This document shows, piece by piece, positions 37,007-45,329 of a stretch of DNA of 64,000 bases; positions within the stretch are counted from its first letter, which is position 1, and every line of letters starts with the position of its first letter. Source of the DNA: Gorillibacterium massiliense (GTDB taxonomy: Bacteria; Bacillota; Bacilli; Paenibacillales; NBRC-103111). The stretch is taken from the NCBI RefSeq assembly GCF_000455485.1, contig NZ_CBQR020000102.1:285562-349561 (forward strand), written 5' to 3'. The translations under genes and the position numbers were made by a program. Below the pieces are notes generated by a model that did no database searches, was not told where the DNA came from, and saw only the letters and a list, made by a program, of their open reading frames with translations.

Positions 37007-37894
37007 ATGAGAAAGACTAATACACACGAAAATGAAGTGCTTAGCGGTAGGAGAAAATCTAAGTTTGTTTCGTTCTTTCAATTCCCCCTCACCTGGATGC
37101 TCGTGGGAACGCTTGGAATCATCCTCGCCAACGTGACTTTCAACTTGTTATCCAAAGATTTAAAAGCACTTGGGTCCGTCATATTGACGCTTGTCGGAAG
37201 CGCCGTTGTAATCTTTATCTACTGGCTCGCAATGAAATTTCTGGCGCGGCGACCGGTTCCTGAACTTCTGTTCCAACGGCGTGCGGTGTCGGAGGTTATT
37301 CTCGGCGCAGTCGTCGGCCTTATCTTTATCATCGTTTCAACAGCCCTCATCGTCTTGCTTGGCGGGTATTCATTCAAGTGGTCAAACGAAAACGTCGGCT
37401 CTATCGTTTGGCCGATTATCACCACACAACTCGTCGCTGCCTTCGTAGAAGAATTGATCTTTCGGGGGCTCGCCTTTCAAGCAATTGAAAGAATGGGTGG
37501 AAGTTGGTTTGCACTGACCCTAACCTCCCTCTTCTTTGGGATCGCTCACCTAGGCAACCCAGGAGCTACGGCTTGGGGAGCCCTCTCTATTACCATTGAA
37601 GCTGGTGTATTACTGGGTGCAGCCTTCCTTTGGCGGCGCAATGTTTGGTTTATCGTTAGCCTGCATTTCTTTTGGAATACAATAGAGGGACTCTTAGGTA
37701 TTCCCGTCTCAGGCCATCCCTCCTCAGGTCTTTTTACGGTCGAAGTTACAGGCCCGGCCCTTCTCACTGGAGGCCAATTTGGCCTTGAAGCTTCAATAAT
37801 GCCCGTAATAATCAGTCTGTTGATCGCCATTCCTATGCTGATTTTGGCTCGCCGCAAAGGGCATCTCATATCGCTCCGTCAAGATCCGAAATAA
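37007..37894 (+). CDS. CPBP-family intramembrane metalloprotease
   Basis: 295-residue polytopic protein of the CPBP/Abi (CAAX protease and bacteriocin-processing) family. The metal/active-site motifs are EELIFRG (~148-154), FFGIAHLG (~177-184) and LHFFWNTIEG (~220-229), with about eight membrane segments. Members process prenylated or bacteriocin-like peptides or give bacteriocin self-immunity. It follows a two-component system after a terminator. The substrate is unknown; self-immunity or membrane stress are the likely roles. Confidence 0.87.
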   Translation: MRKTNTHENEVLSGRRKSKFVSFFQFPLTWMLVGTLGIILANVTFNLLSKDLKALGSVILTLVGSAVVIFIYWLAMKFLARRPVPELLFQRRAVSEVILGAVVGLIFIIVSTALIVLLGGYSFKWSNENVGSIVWPIITTQLVAAFVEELIFRGLAFQAIERMGGSWFALTLTSLFFGIAHLGNPGATAWGALSITIEAGVLLGAAFLWRRNVWFIVSLHFFWNTIEGLLGIPVSGHPSSGLFTVEVTGPALLTGGQFGLEASIMPVIISLLIAIPMLILARRKGHLISLRQDPK

Positions 37895-37966
37895 TATCGA
37901 ACCTGATGGAGATATTGAACAGAATTGGGGATATGACGAACCTGAGTTATGCTAAAAAATTCCGCC

Positions 37967-37992
37967 CTACCTATGATAAGGTTTACCGTAAC
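37967..37992 (-). other. att6: rlmH-derived attachment site, drifted
   Basis: The minus strand reads GKPYHR and a stop. The left flank AATTCCGCCCTAC and right flank AACATCTATAGAGCGAAATC are the best-conserved outer arms. It separates C5 from C6. Confidence 0.85.
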
Positions 37993-38113
37993 ATCTATAG
38001 AGCGAAATCAAAAGGTCCCCATTTGTCTGGGTGCTTCGAATCATGGATAAGCAACTCAGCCTCATTTTCTGATAAGATGGTACAAAAGAAGTGTAGGAAT
38101 TGGTGGGTGGATT

Positions 38114-38812
38114 ATGTCTGGAGCACATCGCATCTTAATCATAGAAGATGACCCTTCCATTATTGAGATGCTTCGTAACGCCCTTAGCCGCGAAGGCTTC
38201 CTGATCGATGCGGCAGCAGATGGCATGGAAGGATTGGCGCTGTTCTCGAACAAGGAGTACGACCTTGTCCTTGTCGATCTCATGTTGCCGGAGCTGGACG
38301 GTATGGAGGTCATTCGCAGGATCAGAGAGCGAAACAAGCTGCCGATTCTCATCATGTCTGCTAAGGACGGGGATATCGACAAAGCACTGGGTCTCGGATT
38401 TGGAGCAGATGACTACATTCAGAAGCCTTTCTCGACGATTGAACTGTCCGCAAGGATGAAGGCAGCTATTCGAAGAGCCACGGTTTATTCAAACGCGGAA
38501 CGACAGGTAGAGCCGCCCGTTATCATTGGCGACCTAGAGCTGGACTTTGAGAAGTTTTCTATAAAGAAAAAAGGCCAAGAAGTGCGGCTGACAGCCAAGG
38601 AGTTCGATATTCTTAAGCTTTTTGCGACGAACAAAAACCGGGTTTTCACCAAATCCCAACTCTACGGACTTATCTGGAATGACGATTATTTGGGAGACGA
38701 GAACGTCATTAACGTTCATATCCGAAGGTTAAGAGAGAAGATCGAAGACGATCCTTCCCATCCGACTTTCATCAAGACCTTATGGGGAATCGGCTACAAA
38801 TGGGAGGGCTGA
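38114..38812 (+). CDS. OmpR-family response regulator of an ABC-transporter cassette
   Basis: 232-residue OmpR/PhoB-type regulator. The receiver domain has EDD near the start, Asp in LVLVDLMLPELDG (~56) and Lys in QKPFS (~104). A winged-helix DNA-binding domain ends with the typical [19 protein letters not shown] and GIGYKW. It is first of four genes in cassette C6 (regulator, kinase, ABC ATPase, permease), the arrangement of antimicrobial-peptide detoxification modules. Confidence 0.9.
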   Translation: MSGAHRILIIEDDPSIIEMLRNALSREGFLIDAAADGMEGLALFSNKEYDLVLVDLMLPELDGMEVIRRIRERNKLPILIMSAKDGDIDKALGLGFGADDYIQKPFSTIELSARMKAAIRRATVYSNAERQVEPPVIIGDLELDFEKFSIKKKGQEVRLTAKEFDILKLFATNKNRVFTKSQLYGLIWNDDYLGDENVINVHIRRLREKIEDDPSHPTFIKTLWGIGYKWEG

Positions 38813-38816
38813 TGAG

Positions 38817-39761
38817 ATGAACGTCCTCCTTCTCTGCGTTATCGTCATTCTCGCTAGCTTCCTCGCCGCACGTCTTCGATCGAATGCCAGGAGAACTTCA
38901 GAGCTGCGGCAGATTCGCAGCAAGCTAGGGCAGATTGTGGAGAGCCGTTCGGGAGAGAGGCTTCTCCACATGACCCGGGATTCTGAACTTCAGATACTCA
39001 TGACCGATATCAACCAGTTGCTCGATAACAACCTGAAAGCGTCGGCGGAGTACGCAAGGACCCAAATCGCATCTCGCAAGATGCTTGCGAATATCTCCCA
39101 CGATCTGAGAACGCCGCTGACGGTCGTTCTTGGATATGCGGAGACGCTTCATATGCGACCCCATATCGAGGAGAACGAGCGAAACGAGCTGTTAGCCAAG
39201 CTGTTCGGCAAAACGACGGAAGCCATCCAATTGATTGATACTTTCTTTGACTTGGCCAAGCTCGAATCCGATGACGTCGATATCCCTCTGAGCCGAATAA
39301 ACGTTAGTGAGTCCTGCAGACTTAGCATTCTTCAGTTCCATGAACAGATCGAAGATTGCGGGCTCGAGGTATCCCTCGATATTCCTCCAGGAGATAGGCA
39401 TGCGCTTGGCAATAACGATGCCTTGAAGCGAGTCTTGGACAACCTGATCTCCAATGCACTTCGTTACGGAGCAGACGGCGGAATAATCGGCCTGACGCTG
39501 AGGGATGAAGAAGCATTCGTTCTTGTGGAAGTGTGGGATCGGGGAAAAGGAATCGACGCGGCGCATCAGGATCTCGTTTTCGAACGATTATACACGTTGG
39601 ACGACTCCCGGAATAAGAAGATCCAAGGAAGCGGTCTCGGGCTGGCGATCGCCCGAAGGCTTGCCGATGCCATGGGAGGATCGATTGAACTGAATAGCAC
39701 GCCTTACGTGCGGACCGTCTTCTCGGTTCGGTTAAAGAAACTCAACTTAAGAAATTCGTAA
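38817..39761 (+). CDS. HisKA sensor kinase with a single N-terminal membrane segment
   Basis: 314-residue kinase starting four bases after the regulator gene. One short hydrophobic segment (2-17) anchors it and there is no extracellular sensor loop. The phosphoacceptor lies in LANISHDLRTPLTVVLGYAE (~92-111). HATPase motifs are DNLISNALRYGA (~212), WDRGKGI (~240) and GSGLGLAIARRLADAMGG (~264). Kinases without an input domain often sense through a partner transporter, here probably the ABC proteins encoded downstream. Confidence 0.88.
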   Translation: MNVLLLCVIVILASFLAARLRSNARRTSELRQIRSKLGQIVESRSGERLLHMTRDSELQILMTDINQLLDNNLKASAEYARTQIASRKMLANISHDLRTPLTVVLGYAETLHMRPHIEENERNELLAKLFGKTTEAIQLIDTFFDLAKLESDDVDIPLSRINVSESCRLSILQFHEQIEDCGLEVSLDIPPGDRHALGNNDALKRVLDNLISNALRYGADGGIIGLTLRDEEAFVLVEVWDRGKGIDAAHQDLVFERLYTLDDSRNKKIQGSGLGLAIARRLADAMGGSIELNSTPYVRTVFSVRLKKLNLRNS

Positions 39762-39834
39762 GGAACGAGTAAGGAAAATGCGCCATTTCATCCGTTATGA
39801 TTTTCCTAACAACGGAGGGAAGGGAAGAGGATCC

Positions 39835-40758
39835 ATGACTTACGTTCTGCAGACACATCGATTGTCCAAGACGTTCAAGGGCAAAGAATCCGTATCCGAA
39901 GTGAGTATGAGGGTCAAAAAAGGGGAAATCTATGGTTTCCTTGGACCAAACGGAGCGGGCAAGACCACAATTATGAAAATGCTGACCAATCTTATTAAAC
40001 CAACATCCGGGGAGATTGAGCTGTTCGGCGAGAAGTTGACTCCAACCTCTTACTCCATGCTAGGCAGGATGGGCTCGATTATCGAGTACCCTATTTTCTA
40101 CGACAAGCTGACTGCCCGAGCCAACCTGGAGCTTCATTGCGAATACATGGGTTATTACAACCAGAGAGCAATCGATGAGGTGCTGGATTTGGTTCAGTTG
40201 CGAGGCATCGACGGCAAGCCCATCAAAGACTTCTCACTCGGGATGAAGCAACGCTTGGGCATTGCGAGGGCCATCGTGACAAAACCGGAATTGCTCATCC
40301 TCGACGAACCGATTAATGGGCTCGATCCAATCGGCATCAAAGAGATCCGGCAACTGCTGCGTACCTTCTCCCAAGAATACGGGATCTCCATTCTGATCTC
40401 CAGCCACCTCCTCGCGGAGATCGAGCAGCTGGCGGATACGATCGGGGTCATCAACCATGGTCGGCTGATCCAAGAGGTCTCTCTTGAACAGGTCCGCGAG
40501 ACGAATGCCGAATACATTGAATTCCATACAAACGACTGTGTGAAAGCATCTTTCGTGCTCTCTCACCATCTTAATATCTCGAATATCCGCGTCATCGGAA
40601 ATCGCACGATTCGGGTCTATGATCTCTCGACTCCGCTTCCCCAAATCAATAAGGTTCTTATCTTGAACGACGTAGCCGTAGAGTCGATCCATCAGAAGAA
40701 CAGCTCTCTTGAAGAGTACTTCCTCAGCTTATTGAACGGGGGTGGGCAGAGTGCTTAA
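39835..40758 (+). CDS. ABC transporter ATP-binding protein (BcrA-like)
   Basis: 307-residue ATPase with Walker A GPNGAGKT (~38-45), signature FSLGMKQRLGIARA (~130-143), Walker B LLILDEP (~152-158) and the H-loop in SSHLL. A ~90-residue C-terminal extension is typical of the BcrA/bacteriocin-immunity type. ATG 39835 has GAAGAGG upstream; the earlier in-frame ATG at 39778 does not. It overlaps the permease gene. Likely exports or expels a peptide antibiotic from the membrane. Confidence 0.88.
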   Translation: MTYVLQTHRLSKTFKGKESVSEVSMRVKKGEIYGFLGPNGAGKTTIMKMLTNLIKPTSGEIELFGEKLTPTSYSMLGRMGSIIEYPIFYDKLTARANLELHCEYMGYYNQRAIDEVLDLVQLRGIDGKPIKDFSLGMKQRLGIARAIVTKPELLILDEPINGLDPIGIKEIRQLLRTFSQEYGISILISSHLLAEIEQLADTIGVINHGRLIQEVSLEQVRETNAEYIEFHTNDCVKASFVLSHHLNISNIRVIGNRTIRVYDLSTPLPQINKVLILNDVAVESIHQKNSSLEEYFLSLLNGGGQSA

Positions 40759-41440
40759 GCTAATCCAACTCGAGATTAGAAAACACAAGATCACCGGTTA
40801 CGTTATTGGAGCTTTTATCGCGATGGCTTGTATTTTTGGGTTGATATGCTCAATCGCCTTTGACCCATCGTCAAGTGAGGATCTTCCTGATTTTAAGGCT
40901 CTGTTCAGTACGATTGACATTTTCACAAGAGGGACATTCATCGTATTCGCTGCGGTCCTGCTCTCGCGCTTCATTATAGAAGAATACAGGACCAAATCGA
41001 TCTCCGTCTTGTTTACGTACCCGATCAGCCGCAAGAAACTGATAATCGCGAAGCTATTCATCGTGTTCTCGTTCACGTTCATCTCCATCGTGATCACCGA
41101 TTTGGTCGTCAGCACCCTTATGCTGGTCGTCAACCGTTATCACGAATTCATGCACGAGACGTTAACGAAGGACGTTGTCATCTGGCAGGTGCTTTCCTTC
41201 CTCATGAACGCCATTGCAGCCAGTTTCATGAGTCTGATCCCACTATTCTTCGGCATGAGGAAGTATTCCACAGCGGCGACGATTGTTACGTCCATTCTGA
41301 TCATCTTTATCGTGTGCAGCAATTCAAACGGCTTCTCGCTTAACTCGATAGTCGCCATCCCCATTACCCTGTCGTGGATTGGAGCGATCATCGCTTATGC
41401 ATCGTTCCGTAATATCGAGCGCAAGGATATTAATCCGTAG
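40751..41440 (+). CDS. ABC-2-type transporter permease
   Basis: About 229-residue membrane protein with six hydrophobic segments, partner of the overlapping ATPase. GTG 40751 follows GGGGGTGG; GTG 40742 is the alternative. Size and topology fit BcrB-like/lantibiotic-immunity permeases. A deleted second copy of this gene, including its downstream sequence to the att site, lies at 31022-31235. The gene is the last of C6 and ends 47 bases before att7. Confidence 0.85.
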   Translation: MLKLIQLEIRKHKITGYVIGAFIAMACIFGLICSIAFDPSSSEDLPDFKALFSTIDIFTRGTFIVFAAVLLSRFIIEEYRTKSISVLFTYPISRKKLIIAKLFIVFSFTFISIVITDLVVSTLMLVVNRYHEFMHETLTKDVVIWQVLSFLMNAIAASFMSLIPLFFGMRKYSTAATIVTSILIIFIVCSNSNGFSLNSIVAIPITLSWIGAIIAYASFRNIERKDINP

Positions 41441-41487
41441 CAGCTTACCCATAAATTATGCCCTGCACTCAAATTACTAGATTCGCC

Positions 41488-41513
41488 CTACTTATGATAC
41501 GGTTCACCGTAAT
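41488..41513 (-). other. att7: rlmH-derived attachment site
   Basis: The minus strand reads GEPYHK and a stop (GAA CCG TAT CAT AAG TAG). The left flank ATTCGCCCTAC matches att4, att6 and att11. Confidence 0.9.
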
Positions 41514-41631
41514 GTATCTAAGCACAAAGTGCGGTTTGACCCCAAAGTATATATCAGTATATAGAAAAGAAGAGCCAATCCTAACAAGGGTTGACTTTTC
41601 TTTGGATAGAATTTCTCCTTTACGTATACCG

Positions 41632-42513
41632 TTAAGCAATCGTTTGACATACGTCAGAAAAATCTGTTTTGATTGTCCACTCTAAACGTCTAACCCATTC
41701 GTTTTGAACTTCTACTGGAGCATTACTTACTCTTATAAGAATATTCCAAACTTTATACACACAACATGCTTTTAATTGTTCTGACGAAATGACTAAGGGA
41801 TAATGGGATATGTATTCGTTGATAAATGCTGTAATCAGTAAAAGTGCTTTTTCAGAGTAATGAAGCTTTGTAAACCAACACACCCAAGCTATATCATTCA
41901 AAGGATTTCCCCATTCAGCCCATTCCCAGTCTAATATATTCACATTATGTTCTGTTTCAAACAGGACATTATGTGACCCATAATCACCATGAGTCAATAC
42001 CCATTGTTCCTCGTTCAACTCAGCCCTACATAAAATCTCCTTTGACTGCTTAGTTAATTCAACTGGTACGTAATCCAAATCTAAATCCGCATCCTTTAAC
42101 ATAGCAATATTACTTTTTCTTATCCCTTTGTCATTTCCATTAAAGTCGTTTGTATGTATTTGAAGTGCCAATAATTTACCAATACCCTTATATAATATCG
42201 TTCCTCTCTCCCAGTCTTCCGAATCAAGGATAGACTGTCCATGAATACCATTCTTATAGTCCATTAATACAATTCTCATACTAGAAATGTCCACTACATC
42301 ATGAATGATGGGTGTAACACCCGTCCCCTGTAAAAAATTCAAACAATTAACCTCATTCATTGTATCTTCATTAGATAAATGGACAACCTTAGCCACTAAT
42401 AATGGATTAGTACCCTCGACAAGAAATGTAAGATTAGTGTATCCGCCTGTAAGACGAACCAAATTAATATCACCAAATATTTCTTTTAGTTTTTCCGCTA
42501 TTTCTTCCATCAT
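41632..42513 (-). CDS. APH-fold phosphotransferase (choline/aminoglycoside kinase-like)
   Basis: 293-residue kinase-fold protein. It begins with an N-lobe LTGGYTNLTFLVEG (~21-34), has a lysine in VAKVV (~41), catalytic THGDYGSHNVLF (~174-185) and metal Asp in ILDWEWAEWGNPLNDIAW (~194-211). The last pattern is typical of the choline-kinase/APH group. Either of two adjacent ATGs (42513, 42510) may be used. It is the only intact gene of cassette C7. An antibiotic-modifying role is possible but not shown. The gap 42514-42882 shows no gene. Confidence 0.82.
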   Translation of the reverse strand: MMEEIAEKLKEIFGDINLVRLTGGYTNLTFLVEGTNPLLVAKVVHLSNEDTMNEVNCLNFLQGTGVTPIIHDVVDISSMRIVLMDYKNGIHGQSILDSEDWERGTILYKGIGKLLALQIHTNDFNGNDKGIRKSNIAMLKDADLDLDYVPVELTKQSKEILCRAELNEEQWVLTHGDYGSHNVLFETEHNVNILDWEWAEWGNPLNDIAWVCWFTKLHYSEKALLLITAFINEYISHYPLVISSEQLKACCVYKVWNILIRVSNAPVEVQNEWVRRLEWTIKTDFSDVCQTIA

Positions 42514-43132
42514 AACTTTCTATCGTCTCACTTTCTTTGTATTAATCGAAACTGTATACCCATCCCCATCCCACCATATATTGGAACATACTTATATATC
42601 GTTATCGTTCAGAAATAATCATATAGTCGGTCGAAGGATGTGCCTACGGCATATCTGAACTCAACAAACATGAAACAGATGTAAACCACCCCCGCCCCTT
42701 AATATCTCAGACCGCTTACAATCCATTTTAACGGCTTATAGGCTTGCAAACCATCCTAATGAAGGACAAATACCGAAGCCCACACACTCCCGTTTCTGCC
42801 ATCCTCACAATGTCAAAAACTATACAAATTGACAAGGTTCTATTACTCTTCAAACTATGTGTCAATAAGTCTAATTTAACTATTGAAATATTTCAAAAAT
42901 GTTTATATACAACTCAATAGACCAACCATAAAAGAGGTGTCTTTTGAGCAGGTTCATCAAGTCTTAACGGGCTTCTCAACGGTAATAACGAAGGTTGAAC
43001 CAGTGAAACAAAAAGACCTACTTCACTCCATCATAAACAAGATCACTGTTAACGTTGGAAACAACCCCGACGAAAGAAGCGTCAAGGACATTGAATTGTT
43101 CTTTGACGCTTCAATTAACGATGACTTTGTGC

Positions 43133-43158
43133 TTACTTATGATATGGTTCACCGTATC
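43133..43158 (-). other. att8: rlmH-derived attachment site
   Basis: The minus strand reads GEPYHK and a stop (GAA CCA TAT CAT AAG TAA). The plus strand encodes the end of the recombinase remnant. The right flank AACAGCGAAATCGAAAGGC is the standard left-end motif. Confidence 0.9.
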
Positions 43159-43177
43159 ACTCTAACAGCGAAATCGA

Positions 43178-43200
43178 AAGGCACCCCAAAGGGGTGCCTT
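43178..43200. terminator. Hairpin at the left end of cassette C8
   Basis: AAGGCACCCC / GGGGTGCCTT with an AAA loop, 20 bp right of att8, directly after the conserved GCGAAATCGA motif. Confidence 0.75.
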
Positions 43201-43436
43201 GATATGTTTGTATAGACGAATAATGGGGAATGGCGACTCGATAGCACACCTATCGGGTGGCCCTTTCTGCTGCCGAATCATGCTCCGTGATCATCCGGTG
43301 AATCTTGCTTGCCGTGTCGTAATCAGCCAAAGGCGTAGCGATTTATTATTTTGTCGTATTATTCTTCACATGCACTAAGATTTTACAATGATAAGCTCAA
43401 TAATGTATGCCTTACGACACTTTAGGAGGTAATATA

Positions 43437-43907
43437 ATGAGCAAGTACGACGAAGCCATGAAGCTGCTGGAAGAACAAGTGGGTAACAAGGACGGCCTGA
43501 TCTCTCTGTCCACCATCGCGCTGGAACCGGGGGCCAATGGCAAAAGCCGCCCCGCCGCCCGCATTGTGGACGCCTATTATGAGGACGGCGCGTTCTACAC
43601 CGTCACTTACGCGACCTCAGGCAAGATGCAGCAGATCGCTCAAAACCCCGAAGTTGCCGTTTGTATCATCGTCGAAAACTTTACGGCCGATGGTATCGGT
43701 GAAAACCTGGGCTGGGTATGTGACGAGAAAAACGCGGAGATGATGACAAAGCTGCGCACAATATTCGCCGAGTGGTATAACGAAGCCAATAACGACGAAG
43801 ACCCTAACACATGCCTGCTGCGCATTCGCCTGATAAAGGGCCTGTGGAATGACGCCCATAAAGGGATCAGAAATGAGATTGATTTTGTCAATAAGACGGC
43901 AAATTAA
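43437..43907 (+). CDS. PNPOx-fold (pyridoxamine 5'-phosphate oxidase-like) protein
   Basis: 156-residue split-barrel flavin- or ligand-binding protein of the PNPOx-like superfamily. The N-terminal strand pair (LISLSTIALEP, SRPAARIVDAYYEDGAFYTV) is typical. The protein is shorter than true PdxH and lacks its C-terminal part. AGGAGGT lies six bases before the ATG. It is the only gene of the 0.9-kb cassette C8 and more GC-rich than the DNA around it, which points to a separate origin. Probable redox or detoxifying role; substrate unknown. Confidence 0.82.
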   Translation: MSKYDEAMKLLEEQVGNKDGLISLSTIALEPGANGKSRPAARIVDAYYEDGAFYTVTYATSGKMQQIAQNPEVAVCIIVENFTADGIGENLGWVCDEKNAEMMTKLRTIFAEWYNEANNDEDPNTCLLRIRLIKGLWNDAHKGIRNEIDFVNKTAN

Positions 43908-44030
43908 GTGGTCTATGTGGTTTCTACATTTTACATATTAGGTTGCTGCTGTTGGGGTATAAGCATACTGTGTGGTTCGCCTTATTGGATTAATGTGAAG
44001 TAGACATTTGATAACAGACAATATTAGCTC

Positions 44031-44060
44031 AAAGGGAGTGTCCGCACACTCCCTTTTTTT
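44031..44060 (+). terminator. Terminator before att9
   Basis: AAAGGGAGTGT / ACACTCCCTTT stem with a CCGC loop and a run of T. It ends six bases before att9. Confidence 0.85.
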
Positions 44061-44065
44061 CGCCG

Positions 44066-44091
44066 TTACTTGTGATAGGGTTCAGCTTAAC
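44066..44091 (-). other. att9: rlmH-derived attachment site within a longer palindrome
   Basis: The minus strand reads AEPYHK and a stop. The outer arms are strikingly symmetrical here: TTTTTCGCCG on the left and CGGCGAAAAA on the right of the core. Confidence 0.85.
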
Positions 44092-44145
44092 GGGGCTATC
44101 GGCGAAAAATGCGCTGCGACTGTATAGGAACATAATTTATAAGAA

Positions 44146-44823
44146 TTATTCTTTGGTTGGTACTTTTGTGCTAGCCTTTTTCCCATACATCAATTGAAAA
44201 TACCATGTGTTTAGCTCTTCCTCAATAATACGGCTTGTACTATTACAAACATAACTCATTTTGGTTACGCTACCATCTTCATTTTGGAATTCGCTATCAT
44301 TTCTCATTACGAGGATTTTGTCGAGTTCCTTAATATAATATTGCATTACAGGAAGATTAGTTGTTTTCCCGGTTAAATACCATTGGAAATGCACTACCTT
44401 GTCCGCTATTTCATTTTTAATTTTGACTATTTCCAAATAAACATTGTTATAAATACGATTCCTCAGCTTCTTGGGATTCCAAATGAAGTCTATATTTGCG
44501 TAGGAAGTATTTAAGGCACTATAATCATAATCTGCCATCTTTATAATTGTTCTCATAATTTGCTCTTCGTTTTCATCATGTTCATATAACCCAAGATTCC
44601 GTACTGCTTTGCAAGCCTGAGTATAAAATTCCTCTAATGTTCTTCGCCGTTCTACGTTGTATCCAACTACCGAGATTATTAATGCAAGCACTCCACTCGA
44701 TAGTATTCCAACGGCTATATTGGACCAAAAGTTTACTCCTTTATAATCCAAAAATAAAGCTAATGAAAGTGCAGCGGCGCAGACTATCATCATGTAAATA
44801 ATTGTTAGTTTATGAATCCTCAC
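44146..44823 (-). CDS. Two-TM membrane protein with cytoplasmic domain, unknown family
   Basis: 225 residues: two hydrophobic helices (~7-24 and ~35-54) separated by a short loop, then a mostly helical charged cytoplasmic domain. GTG 44823 is chosen because AGGAGG lies nine bases upstream; the longer ATG start at 44949 has no ribosome site. I do not recognise the family. Two-TM proteins with a cytoplasmic domain are common as effectors in phage-defence loci, and this gene shares cassette C9 with a large HNH nuclease gene in the same orientation. Confidence 0.6.
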   Translation of the reverse strand: MRIHKLTIIYMMIVCAAALSLALFLDYKGVNFWSNIAVGILSSGVLALIISVVGYNVERRRTLEEFYTQACKAVRNLGLYEHDENEEQIMRTIIKMADYDYSALNTSYANIDFIWNPKKLRNRIYNNVYLEIVKIKNEIADKVVHFQWYLTGKTTNLPVMQYYIKELDKILVMRNDSEFQNEDGSVTKMSYVCNSTSRIIEEELNTWYFQLMYGKKASTKVPTKE

Positions 44824-45061
44824 ATTACTCGTCCTCCTAGTCTTGATTACCCTATGTTTGAGATAATAAGAATCTACAAAGTAAAGCACCCACCGATAGG
44901 AGCTTCGCTTATATGTAACTGATGATTTAGTCATGCTTAATGTAACCAATTGACGGGAGAAGTTTCACCTTACTTGGAGATAAATTATGATACAGTCCAC
45001 ATCGACCACACCAAAATTCAGTTGATCCAAATGCCATATGCTCGTAATCATCTTCACCATC

Positions 45062-45322
45062 CAAGAGAAAACCATACAAAGGAAACTGGCAGACAGTACC
45101 TCCGACCCCATCCCGCTCCAGCACGTCCGGCAAGCACTCTCCCGGTTCCAGGAAATGCTCAAGTCGTCGCCGCCAGAGATGCAGAAGACACTCCTCCAAA
45201 CGATGGTCTAGCAGGTTCACGTCAAGGACGGGCGCACTCCCGAAGGCATTGAGCTGGAGATCGAGATCCTTTCACAGGCTTTTTCTGCAAGTAACAAGTT
45301 AATTGCTGAAGGCACTACATAA
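45062..45322 (+). pseudogene. Second serine recombinase C-terminal remnant
   Basis: A plus-strand frame reads EKTIQRKLADSTSDPIPLQH, RQALSRFQEML, PPEMQKTLLQTMV, then TAG at 45209, then QVHVKDGRTPEGIELEIEI. It stops at 45320. The pattern is that of the C-terminal region of resolvase/integrase-family recombinases. No start or catalytic domain is present. It overlaps no better gene; the antisense frame 44927-45220 is less protein-like. Confidence 0.6.
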
Positions 45323-45329
45323 AGTATTT

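Larger units (their letters stand above)
42883..43215 (+). pseudogene. C-terminal remnant of a serine recombinase reading through att8
   Basis: About 110 residues starting with an arbitrary TTG. The stretch KEVSFEQVHQVL, then KDLLHSIINKITVNV and VKDIELFFDAS has the texture of the C-terminal end of resolvase/integrase-type large serine recombinases. No catalytic domain remains. The frame continues into att8, where the site encodes LTYDMVHR, and then into cassette C8 left-end sequence. In the same frame other att copies encode TYDTVHR. This suggests the att sequence doubled as the 3' end of the recombinase gene. Confidence 0.65.

Noticed and set aside
44985-45000. TTATGATACAGTCCAC, 14 of 16 matches to the att core
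   Set aside because: Outer arms do not match and the minus strand does not give EPYHK; no change of gene content at this point. Probably chance, but worth scoring with a proper site model.
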